This document shows positions 1-5,523 of a stretch of 6,247 bases of DNA, one piece after another (position 1 is the first letter of the stretch; every line of letters starts with the position of its first letter). The translations under genes were made by a program, and so were the position numbers. The notes under the pieces were generated by a model. It ran no database searches. It saw only the letters and a list, made by a program, of their open reading frames with translations, and was not told the origin of the DNA. Source of the stretch: Deltaproteobacteria bacterium UBA5754 (GTDB lineage: Bacteria > Desulfobacterota > Dissulfuribacteria > Dissulfuribacterales > UBA5754). The DNA lies in contig DIFG01000012.1 in assembly GCA_002419025.1 (NCBI GenBank), positions 501-6,747 of the forward strand. Direction: 5' to 3'.

Positions 1-1751
1 TGATCCTCGCCGGCAACTGCGCCCTCGAATCCATGGGTTTCAAGACCTTTGGCTTTGGCGGCGGCCGCGTGGATATCTGGGAGCCTGAGGAGGATGTTTA
101 CTGGGGGGCCGAAGAGGAATGGCTCGCTACGAGCGACAAGCCCAAGAGCCGTTACTCAGGCGACCGGGAGCTGGAAAACCCCCTCGCGGCCGTACAGATG
201 GGCCTTATTTACGTAAACCCTGAAGGGCCGGACGGAAACCCGGATCCGATTCTATCCGCCCGGGACGTCCGGGAGACCTTCGCCCGCATGGCCATGAACG
301 ACGAAGAGACCGTGGCCCTCGTCGCCGGCGGTCACACCTTTGGAAAGTGCCACGGAGCAGGGCCCGTCTCCCACGTGGGGCCGGAACCCGAAGCCGCCCC
401 CATAGAGGAACAGGGGCTCGGCTGGAAGAGCAGCTTCAAAAGCGGCAAAGGCGGTGACACCATCAGCAGCGGCATCGAGGGCGCATGGAAACCAAACCCC
501 ACCACCTGGGACATGGGCTATCTAAAGGTCCTCTTCAAGTACGAGTATGAACTTGTAAAGAGCCCGGCCGGGGCCCATCAGTGGCTCGCCAAAGACGTGG
601 ACGAGGAAGACATGGTGGCCGACGCCCACGACCCCACGAAGAAACACCGTCCCATGATGACCACCGCTGACCTCTCCCTGAAATTCGACCCCGACTACCG
701 GCGCATAGCGCGGCGCTACTTGGAAAACCCCGGGGAATTCGCGGACGCCTTCGCCCGCGCCTGGTTCAAGCTGACCCACCGCGATATGGGTCCCCGTTCC
801 CGCTATCTCGGCCCGGAGGTCCCGGCTGAAGAACTGATCTGGCAGGACCCGGTCCCCGCCGTCGATCATGAGCTCGTGGACGAAAAGGACATGGCAGACC
901 TCAAGGGTAGAATCCTGGCCTCGGGTCTCTCCATACCGGAACTGGTCCATACGGCATGGTCGTCGGCATCCACATTCCGCGGCTCCGACAAGCGAGGCGG
1001 AGCGAACGGGGCGCGAATCCGTCTTGCCCCGCAGAAGGACTGGGAGGTGAACCAGCCGGTCCAGCTCCAAAAGGTTTTGAAAACCCTGGAAGGCATCCAG
1101 CAGGATTTTGGCTGCGCCCAATCCGGCGGCAAGAGGGCTTCAATGGCGGACCTCATAGTCCTTGGAGGCTGCGCGGCAGTCGAAAAGGCCGCCAAAAAAG
1201 CCGGATACGATGTAACCGTCCCATTCTCGCCCGGACGCACGGATGCCTCGCAGGAGCAGACCGATGCAAGCTCGTTCGCAGTCCTCGAGCCAAAGGCTGA
1301 CGGCTTCCGCAACTACCAGAAAAGCAGATACGCCGTTACCGCGGAGGAGATGCTGGTTGACCGGGCACAACTTTTGACCCTGACAGCCCCGGAGATGACG
1401 GTTCTTGTGGGCGGAATGCGGGTCCTGAACGCCAACTTCGGCCAGTCCAGGCACGGCGTCTTCACCAGGCGGCCTGAGACCCTCACCAATGACTTTTTCG
1501 TAAATCTTCTTCACATGGGCACCACATGGAAGCCGACCGCTGGGGATCCGGACGTTTTCGAGGGGCGCGACCGCAAGACCGGCGAACTCCTATGGACCGG
1601 CACCCGCGTGGACCTCGTCTTTGGTTCAAACTCCCAGCTCAGGGCCATCTCGGAGGTTTACGCCTGTGAGGATTCGAAGGAAAAGTTCGTGCGCGACTTC
1701 ATAGCGGCATGGAACAAGGTCATGAACCTCGACCGTTTCGACCTCGCCTGA
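1..1751 (+). CDS. katG: Catalase-peroxidase KatG, 5'-truncated by window edge
   Basis: Bifunctional heme catalase/peroxidase, which breaks down H2O2 in the cytoplasm. The frame is open from base 3, upstream of the first Met at 33, and its first residues (ILAGNCALESMGF) are internal KatG sequence. About 150 N-terminal residues, including the distal Arg-Trp-His, therefore lie outside the window. Counting from Met33 as residue 1, visible key residues are Tyr60 (IYVNPEGP) and Met86 (ARMAMND), two members of the Met-Tyr-Trp crosslink; proximal heme ligand His101 (GGHTFGK); Ser146 (the Mycobacterium Ser315 position); proximal Trp152; Asp213; and the mobile Arg250 (HRDMGP). Spacings Tyr-Met (26) and Met-His (15) match the family. 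The degenerate C-terminal domain is complete and ends in the canonical NLDRFDLA before TGA. No frameshift is seen. A repeat-rich spacer of about 300 bp separates it from the peroxiredoxin, so it is probably not in that operon. Identity is certain; activity depends on the unseen N-terminus. Confidence 0.97.
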   Translation, partial: ILAGNCALESMGFKTFGFGGGRVDIWEPEEDVYWGAEEEWLATSDKPKSRYSGDRELENPLAAVQMGLIYVNPEGPDGNPDPILSARDVRETFARMAMNDEETVALVAGGHTFGKCHGAGPVSHVGPEPEAAPIEEQGLGWKSSFKSGKGGDTISSGIEGAWKPNPTTWDMGYLKVLFKYEYELVKSPAGAHQWLAKDVDEEDMVADAHDPTKKHRPMMTTADLSLKFDPDYRRIARRYLENPGEFADAFARAWFKLTHRDMGPRSRYLGPEVPAEELIWQDPVPAVDHELVDEKDMADLKGRILASGLSIPELVHTAWSSASTFRGSDKRGGANGARIRLAPQKDWEVNQPVQLQKVLKTLEGIQQDFGCAQSGGKRASMADLIVLGGCAAVEKAAKKAGYDVTVPFSPGRTDASQEQTDASSFAVLEPKADGFRNYQKSRYAVTAEEMLVDRAQLLTLTAPEMTVLVGGMRVLNANFGQSRHGVFTRRPETLTNDFFVNLLHMGTTWKPTAGDPDVFEGRDRKTGELLWTGTRVDLVFGSNSQLRAISEVYACEDSKEKFVRDFIAAWNKVMNLDRFDLA

Positions 1752-1765
1752 TGAATATGAGGCTT

Positions 1766-1785
1766 GATCGCACTGCAAAAACCTC
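1766..1785. repeat. Partial copy of the palindromic repeat's left end
   Basis: GATCGCACTGCAAAAACC at 1766 resembles the left terminus of the full repeat at 1793 (GATCCCACTCAAAAAGCC), with one extra G and a few substitutions. It lies 27 bp upstream in the same orientation. This may be an abortive or truncated copy of the repeat end. The match is short, so chance is possible. Confidence 0.4.
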
Positions 1786-1792
1786 AAAATCT

Positions 1793-1916
1793 GATCCCAC
1801 TCAAAAAGCCCGAGATGCAAGGCGCAAAATTTTCCAGGAATGAGGCGTACTTAGTGTACGCCGCAGTGACTGAAAAATTGAATCAACGCTGCAGATCGGG
1901 CTTTTTCAGCAGGATC
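1793..1916. repeat. Long imperfect palindromic repeat, copy 1
   Basis: An intergenic element of 124 bp bounded by GATC on both sides. The left half (from 1793) and the reverse complement of the right half (ending 1916) align along their length: both begin GATCC..CT.AAAAAGCCCGA and both reach GGCGTAC at the centre. The apex is a perfect 7-bp stem, GGCGTAC / GTACGCC, around a 5-nt loop (TTAGT). Transcribed from either strand it would fold into one long interrupted hairpin. A second copy in opposite orientation is at 6071-6197, matching at about five in six positions by hand alignment. It carries no ORF and so looks like a non-autonomous dispersed repeat (REP/MITE-like); mechanism unknown. Confidence 0.85.
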
Positions 1917-1928
1917 AGGCTTGAAAGT

Positions 1929-1997
1929 AAGGCGGAACAATGACACACTCATGTTAGTGTACATGTGCCCCGACTCTCAGTGACGGCATAAACCGCC
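1929..1997. repeat. Possible decayed third repeat / hairpin cluster
   Basis: The words AAGGCG, TTAGTGTAC and CAGTGAC occur here in the same order as in the repeat at 1793-1916, with slightly different spacing, suggesting a degraded relative. Small inverted repeats overlap: ACACT/AGTGT (1945-1949, 1956-1960), CATGT/ACATG (1950-1954, 1961-1965), and an outer GGCGG/CCGCC (1931-1935, 1993-1997). It lies about 55 bp before the peroxiredoxin start, so an operator role is an alternative reading. Neither is proven. Confidence 0.35.
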
Positions 1998-2036
1998 ACC
2001 TCTTACAACCGTGACTTTTTCAATGACCATCACAAC

Positions 2037-2044
2037 AAGGAGGT
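2037..2044 (+). promoter_or_regulatory. Ribosome binding site for upstream peroxiredoxin start
   Basis: AAGGAGGT, a near-perfect Shine-Dalgarno, sits 6 nt before ATG 2051. It supports the longer form of the selenoprotein with a 34-residue N-terminal extension. Confidence 0.85.
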
Positions 2045-2050
2045 AAAAAA

Positions 2051-2755
2051 ATGCCGGAAGCAAAGGAACAATGCGTAAAACCCGCCAAGGGCCCCATCGG
2101 CATGCAGGCAGAAACCCCGCAGGAAACTGTTGGACAAAAGGAGGCACGGATCATGACCGCTCGAGTTGGAAAACCCGCCCCGGATTTCGAGGCAGGCGCC
2201 TATGTTGCAGGCGCCTTCAAAAACGTGAGACTCTCGGACTACAAGGGCAAATGGGTCGTCCTGTGCTTCTACCCGGGCGACTTCACCTTCGTCTGACCCA
2301 CCGAACTGGCGGCAGTTGCCGTCAAGTATCAGGAACTCAAGGCCATGGACGTCGAGGTCATCGCCATGAGCACGGACAGCCGGTTTACCCACAAGATCTG
2401 GCAGGACGAGGAGCTCTCCAGGATGGTCCCGGGCGGGGTACCGTTTCCCCTGCTTTCCGACGCGGGTGGACGCATCGGACAGGCCTACGGGATCTATGAT
2501 GAAGAGGCGGGCGTGGATATACGGGGTCGTTTCCTCATTGACCCGGACGGCATCATCCAGGCCATGGAGGTCTTGACGCCCCCTGTAGGAAGAAACGTGG
2601 CGGAACTCATCAGACAGGTCCAGGCATTCCAGCACGTGCGAAAGACCGAAGAGGCGACCCCATCGGGCTGGCGTCCGGGAAGGCCGACCCTTTCTCCAGG
2701 GATAAATCTCGTCGGAAAGGTCTGCGAGGTCTGGAAGCCGGAGATGGCGTTCTGA
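2051..2755 (+). CDS. Selenocysteine-containing 2-Cys peroxiredoxin (AhpC/Prx1 type)
   Basis: Thiol/selenol peroxidase reducing H2O2, organic hydroperoxides or peroxynitrite in the cytoplasm, probably recycled by a thioredoxin- or AhpF-like reductase not in this window. The CDS reads through an in-frame TGA (2294-2296) to TGA at 2753-2755, giving 234 residues with Sec at 82. The surrounding motif FYPGDFTFV-U-PTEL is the Prx active site with U replacing the peroxidatic Cys; Pro75, Thr79 and Arg158 (DIRGRFLIDPDG) complete the active site. Cys225 (VGKVCEVW) is the resolving Cys, so a Sec-Cys pair would form in the reaction cycle. Downstream residues are fully family-like (STDSRFTHKIW, PFPLLSDAGG, YGIYDEEAG, LTPPVGRNV), which argues against decay. 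The core domain starts at Met35 (MTARVGKPAPDF); the first 34 residues are an unusual extension containing Cys8. A cytochrome peroxidase gene follows after 105 bp. Sec peroxiredoxins are known elsewhere (e.g. PrxU of Eubacterium acidaminophilum). Ordinary gene callers would split or truncate this gene. Confidence 0.93.
2136..2144 (+). promoter_or_regulatory. Internal ribosome binding site for a shorter peroxiredoxin start
   Basis: AAAAGGAGG lies 8 nt before the in-frame ATG at 2153. That ATG begins MTARVGKPAPDF, the usual N-terminus of this family, so translation could start here and give a 200-residue form. Both this and the site at 2037 are strong, and the sequence alone does not decide between them. 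Confidence 0.65.
2294..2296 (+). other. In-frame UGA decoded as selenocysteine (Sec82)
   Basis: The codon is TGA in GTC-TGA-CCC, at the exact position of the peroxidatic Cys of the FYPxDFTFVCPTE motif. The frame stays open for 152 further codons that continue the same protein family. Recoding needs SelA, SelB, SelC and SelD, which must be encoded outside this window. Confidence 0.92.
2307..2324 (+). promoter_or_regulatory. Candidate bacterial SECIS hairpin
   Basis: Immediately downstream of the UGA, UGGCGGC (2307-2313) pairs with GCCGUCA (2318-2324). This forms 7 bp, including one G-U, closed by the tetraloop AGUU (2314-2317). The stem could extend by C2306-G2326 and A2305-U2327 with A2325 bulged. 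Seventeen nucleotides separate the UGA from the loop, and a G lies in the first two loop positions, as expected for SelB-bound bacterial SECIS elements. An overlapping alternative hairpin (2304-2308 with 2313-2317) is shorter and closer to the UGA. The fold was made by hand, with no energy calculation. Confidence 0.7.
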
Positions 2756-2842
2756 AAACACTTACTGCGATCCCGGCGCATCCTTGAGGGAAGCGCCTCC
2801 AATCTGCTGCCGAGTCAGAGGCCACAGGACGCCACAAAACAT

Positions 2843-2850
2843 AAAAGGAG
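2843..2850 (+). promoter_or_regulatory. Ribosome binding site of the di-heme cytochrome gene
   Basis: AAAAGGAG ends 10 nt before ATG 2861. A second in-frame ATG at 2873 is preceded by GAGAGGAT (2862-2869). The first start is preferred because its Shine-Dalgarno is stronger, but the second would leave an equally good signal peptide. Confidence 0.6.
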
Positions 2851-2860
2851 ACCCAAGAGA

Positions 2861-4267
2861 ATGAGAGGATCCATGTCAAAATGCTCTGTTTCACTGCCGA
2901 TCATGCTTGTTGCGGTGCTCACGGTTTTTCACGGAGCTTTTGCTGAGGAAACAGGCAAAAAGGTGTCGAGTTATTCTCCGGTTGTCATTACGCAAGACTT
3001 TTCAACCATCATGACCCGGATGAAGGATGCCAAGCCGGAGATCATGAAACGGCACACTGACCTTCTGAACGCCCGCTACGACCTGACCAACCGCCCTGCG
3101 CAGGGCGTGACGATGTCGAGGGGCAAGCCTGTCCAGGAAGGCGTGAGAGTGAAGCTCCCAGCGGGTATGACCTGGGACAAGCTTGCATCGATGAATCCTG
3201 AGGAGATTCGCGAAAAAGACCTGTTCCCTGCTGGATTCCTTCCGCTTCCCCATCCCAACCATCCGGAAGGCGGGATGGTTTTCCCAAAGTTTGTCATAGA
3301 CGAGATCAAGAAGCAGGAAGGACGGGATCTTACACGTTTTGATCTGGACTTTGATCTTCCCGACCACTTTTTGCCTGAATTCCCTGCACCCATTTATCTC
3401 ACCACACGACCTGATCTGGGTGATGTCTCGCAAGGAAAGGTGCTGACACTCCAAAACTACTTCGAGATCTTCAACGGGATCCTAAATCCAAAACAGCTCG
3501 AAGGCTTGAGGTTGTTGCTGACGCCTTTTCCCCAGCAGCAGTTCAACCAGACTGATGACCGACGCTCCGAAAGACCGAGCTCCGGAGTCGCCTGTTTTGA
3601 CTGCCATTCCAACGGCCATACCGATGCGGCAACCCACCTTGTGGGAGACATCAGGCCCCAGGAATTCAGGCATCGCATTGACACGCCCCCCCTCCGCGGC
3701 GTGAACATACAGCGACTTTTCGGTTCACAACGTGCGCTGAAGAGCGTGGAAGACTTCACCGAATTCGAACAACGTGCGGCGTATTTCGATGGCGACCCTG
3801 TGATCGCGACCAAGAAAGGCGTCAACATCCTCGAACGAGGCAGCCAAGTCCACTTCATGGCGGAGTTCCAGGCACTTCTGGATTTCCCGCCGGCACCCAA
3901 GCTTGGTATTGACGGCAAACTGGACCCCAAAAAGGCAAGCGAGTCGGAGATGCGTGGGCAGAACCTGTTCTTCGGGAAAGCCGGATGCGGAAGTTGTCAT
4001 CCAGCTCCTTATTATACCGACAATCTCATGCACAACATGAAAACGGAACGATTCTACAAACCGCGCATGATCAACGGAAGGATGGCTGCGGCGGATGGCC
4101 CCATCAAGACCTTTCCTTTGCGCGGGATCAAGGATTCACCACCCTATCTTCATGACGGAAGACTGCTCACGCTGGAAGATACAGTCGAATTTTTCAATAT
4201 TGTCGGCGGACTCAAGCTCAACGAACAAGAGAAGAAAGATCTTACAGCATTCATGCGACAGCTTTAA
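2861..4267 (+). CDS. Exported di-heme cytochrome c peroxidase-like protein
   Basis: Predicted periplasmic c-type di-heme protein related to bacterial cytochrome c peroxidases/MauG-like proteins; such enzymes reduce H2O2 with electrons from small cytochromes. There are 468 residues. A Sec signal peptide (MRGSMSKC, then a hydrophobic core at about 9-23) has a likely cleavage after AFA28. Two CxxCH heme sites are visible: C245-H249 (CFDCH) and C376-H380 (CGSCH). The C-terminal part has the family-like segment FPLRGIKDSPPYLHDGRLLTLEDTVEFFN region (about 418-446), with His431 in PPYLHDG. Oddly, about 215 residues of mature protein precede the first heme site, whereas classical enzymes of about 320-340 residues place it near the N-terminus; I recognise no domain there. 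It follows the Sec-peroxiredoxin by 105 bp with no T-run terminator between, so cotranscription is plausible. Substrate is not provable from sequence; an electron-transfer or oxidative-modification role is the alternative. Confidence 0.85.
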   Translation: MRGSMSKCSVSLPIMLVAVLTVFHGAFAEETGKKVSSYSPVVITQDFSTIMTRMKDAKPEIMKRHTDLLNARYDLTNRPAQGVTMSRGKPVQEGVRVKLPAGMTWDKLASMNPEEIREKDLFPAGFLPLPHPNHPEGGMVFPKFVIDEIKKQEGRDLTRFDLDFDLPDHFLPEFPAPIYLTTRPDLGDVSQGKVLTLQNYFEIFNGILNPKQLEGLRLLLTPFPQQQFNQTDDRRSERPSSGVACFDCHSNGHTDAATHLVGDIRPQEFRHRIDTPPLRGVNIQRLFGSQRALKSVEDFTEFEQRAAYFDGDPVIATKKGVNILERGSQVHFMAEFQALLDFPPAPKLGIDGKLDPKKASESEMRGQNLFFGKAGCGSCHPAPYYTDNLMHNMKTERFYKPRMINGRMAAADGPIKTFPLRGIKDSPPYLHDGRLLTLEDTVEFFNIVGGLKLNEQEKKDLTAFMRQL

Positions 4268-4330
4268 GAAAAATACTAACGGATCGAGTTGCACAATAAC
4301 CGTCGGGACTCGGCAGCGGCAGACACCAAT

Positions 4331-4373
4331 GGCTGAATGGAGAATGCAGCATCTTCTCCGTTCAGCCTTTTTT
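4331..4373 (+). terminator. Rho-independent terminator after the di-heme cytochrome gene
   Basis: A 14-bp stem (4331-4344 with 4354-4367, only a U-G wobble off perfect), a 9-nt loop and a run of six T (4368-4373), followed by CCTTTT. It ends + strand transcription just before the convergent rph stop at 4379. The opposite strand lacks a T-run after the stem, so it is not an obvious terminator for rph. Confidence 0.93.
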
Positions 4374-4378
4374 CCTTT

Positions 4379-5086
4379 TCAGGATCCGAGCGCATCCAGT
4401 ATCTGTTTGATCCCTTCCCGGGCAAGACCCGCCATCCGATCGAATTCCGACCAGGAAAAGGGAGCACCCTCTGCTGTCCCCTGGATCTCGACTATCCCGC
4501 CCGAGCCTGTCATCACGAAGTTCGCGTCCACCTCGGCCCGGGAATCCTCCTCGTAGTCGAGGTCGAGGAGGATATCCCCGTCCACGACGCCTGCGCTCAC
4601 GGCTGCGAGCCTGTCTTTCAAAGGATTTTCCTCGATCAGCCCCATTTCGAGCATGCGGGTCACGGCCTCCTCCAGAACGAGATAGGCCCCTGTGATGGAG
4701 GCGGTGCGCGTTCCTCCGTCTGCCTGGATGACGTCACAGTCCACCCGAAGGGTCCTCGGACCGAGACGATCAAGGACGACCACCGATCGCAGGGACCGTC
4801 CGATGAGCCGCTGGATCTCGAAGGTCCGACCCTGGACCTTGCCGGACTGTGACTCCCGTGGGATCCGAGAGGCCGTGGAGCGGGGAAGGAGGGCGTATTC
4901 AGCGGTCACCCAACCCTTTCCCGTCCCCTTAAGAAACGGCGGGACGTCCTCCTCGACACTCGCAGCGCACAGGATCCAGGTGTTGCCCTGTTTGAAAAAG
5001 ACCGATCCCTCGGCATGGGTGAGGAACCGGCGGGTGACCTCTATACGTCTCACCTCATCGTGTCTTCGTCCGTCATGTCTTTTCAT
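4379..5086 (-). CDS. rph: Ribonuclease PH
   Basis: Phosphorolytic 3'-5' exoribonuclease that trims tRNA 3' ends, using phosphate and releasing nucleoside diphosphates; it normally forms a ring-shaped hexamer in the cytoplasm. There are 235 residues, close to the usual length of about 238. Motifs in order: N-terminal RHDGRRHDEVR, HAEGSVFFKQGNTWILC, GTGKGWVTAEYALLPRST (54-71), GRTFEIQRLIGRSLR (86-100), VDCDVIQADGGTRTASITGA (115-134, phosphate site GGTRT), and DYEEDSRAEVD (177-187) with acidic Asp181 and Asp187. The start at 5086 is chosen over an open extension to 5236 because it matches the family N-terminus and has GGAGG 5 nt upstream; the extension is the other gene's sequence in a different frame. 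The upstream regulator gene overlaps its first 14 bp, implying coupled translation. Confidence 0.97.
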   Translation of the reverse strand: MKRHDGRRHDEVRRIEVTRRFLTHAEGSVFFKQGNTWILCAASVEEDVPPFLKGTGKGWVTAEYALLPRSTASRIPRESQSGKVQGRTFEIQRLIGRSLRSVVVLDRLGPRTLRVDCDVIQADGGTRTASITGAYLVLEEAVTRMLEMGLIEENPLKDRLAAVSAGVVDGDILLDLDYEEDSRAEVDANFVMTGSGGIVEIQGTAEGAPFSWSEFDRMAGLAREGIKQILDALGS

Positions 5087-5459
5087 GAAGGCCTCCGGGG
5101 ATGGAGCGGGAATCCACACGGAACCGCGGGGAAGAAATATGTGTACCCCTGCACCGGGGGCACTTGCCTGGTCGCCCGATCCGGTCCCGCTTCTCGAAGA
5201 CGAAACCGCAGGAGAGGCATTCGGGGGGAGAGACAATGAGACCTCCCTTCCCGCGGAGACTCCGCCTCAGGTGCTCAAGGTGCTCCTGGGCATCCTTCTC
5301 CGGGATCCCGACCGACTTCGAGATATCCAGAAGGCTGCACCACCCTCCTGCAAGAAGGACAAGGATCTCTTCACGAACCGTACGGATCGCGGGTTCGCAG
5401 CTGGAAAACAGATCCTTCGGGCAACAATCTTTCCTGTCAAACGGAATGCAAGGCTTCAT
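5073..5459 (-). CDS. Predicted regulator with HTH fused to Zn-ribbon (COG3357-like)
   Basis: Small protein of 128 residues resembling the predicted transcriptional regulators with an N-terminal winged helix-turn-helix and a C-terminal zinc ribbon. Residues about 25-75 (TVREEILVLLAGGWCSLLDISKSV region through EHLEHLRRSLRGKG) fit the helix-turn-helix. CLSCGFVF (C81, C84) and CPRC (C100, C103) fit the four-Cys ribbon, followed by the typical SSPRFRVD. The first 21 residues hold four extra cysteines (C4, C12, C13, C21), possibly a second metal or redox site, or an artefact of a start placed too far upstream; no later ATG precedes the domain. It overlaps rph by 14 bp and is clearly in its transcription unit. 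Target genes are unknown. Only an AGGGA about 9 nt upstream serves as ribosome site, a weak one. Confidence 0.82.
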   Translation of the reverse strand: MKPCIPFDRKDCCPKDLFSSCEPAIRTVREEILVLLAGGWCSLLDISKSVGIPEKDAQEHLEHLRRSLRGKGGLIVSPPECLSCGFVFEKRDRIGRPGKCPRCRGTHISSPRFRVDSRSIPGGLHEKT

Positions 5460-5475
5460 TTCAGGTTCCCTGGTG

Positions 5476-5504
5476 TTAATGTAGTCGGCTTATTGGAATA
5501 TACT
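5476..5504 (+). promoter_or_regulatory. Candidate sigma-70 promoter for the Cys-rich gene
   Basis: TTAATG (5476-5481), a 17-nt spacer, then TATACT (5499-5504). The -10 is good and the -35 weak. It lies about 20 bp before ATG 5524, giving a very short leader that still contains AAGGG (5512-5516) as ribosome site. Assigned by eye only. Confidence 0.4.
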
Positions 5505-5507
5505 CAA
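5478..5507 (-). promoter_or_regulatory. Candidate divergent promoter for the regulator-rph unit
   Basis: Read on the - strand: TTGAGT (5507-5502), an 18-nt spacer, then TACATT (5483-5478). It overlaps almost completely with the + strand candidate, each -35 covering the other's -10, so the two promoters would compete for polymerase. Assigned by eye only. Confidence 0.35.
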
Positions 5508-5523
5508 CTACAAGGGCAATAAA

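Larger units (their letters stand above)
1752..2036. other. Repeat-rich intergenic spacer, katG to peroxiredoxin
   Basis: No coding region is supported here. The spacer holds a partial repeat end (1766-1785), a full palindromic repeat (1793-1916), and a second stretch of small hairpins (1929-1997) that may be a decayed relative. No T-run terminator follows the katG stop directly; the long palindrome could slow or end transcription but lacks the standard U-tract. I could not pick out a convincing sigma-70 promoter for the downstream peroxiredoxin, although one must exist here unless katG transcripts read through. Confidence 0.6.

Noticed and set aside
522..1312. Long - strand open frames inside katG
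   Set aside because: They are shadows of a GC-rich coding region with no recognisable domain; katG itself is unambiguous.
2304..2317. AACUG-GCGG-CAGUU hairpin as the SECIS
   Set aside because: It has only 5 bp, and its loop is just 12 nt from the UGA, shorter than the usual range; the overlapping 7-bp hairpin fits better.
2051..2755. Reading the peroxiredoxin as two ORFs or as a pseudogene broken by TGA
   Set aside because: The stop replaces exactly the catalytic Cys, both halves stay in frame and intact, and a SECIS-like hairpin follows.
2030..2761. Open frame of 243 residues on the - strand
   Set aside because: It is antisense to the peroxiredoxin, has no family resemblance, and has a poor start context.
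2775..2797. GGCGC/GCGCC hairpin after the peroxiredoxin as a terminator
   Set aside because: The stem is short, the loop is 13 nt, and no T-run follows.
5087..5236. N-terminal extension of RNase PH to a start at 5236
   Set aside because: The added residues are low complexity and overlap the regulator gene out of frame; the family N-terminus and the GGAGG site both point to 5086.
4692..5522. Open frame of 276 residues on the + strand
   Set aside because: It is antisense to rph and the regulator, both of which have clear conserved motifs; low-complexity Arg/Pro-rich shadow.
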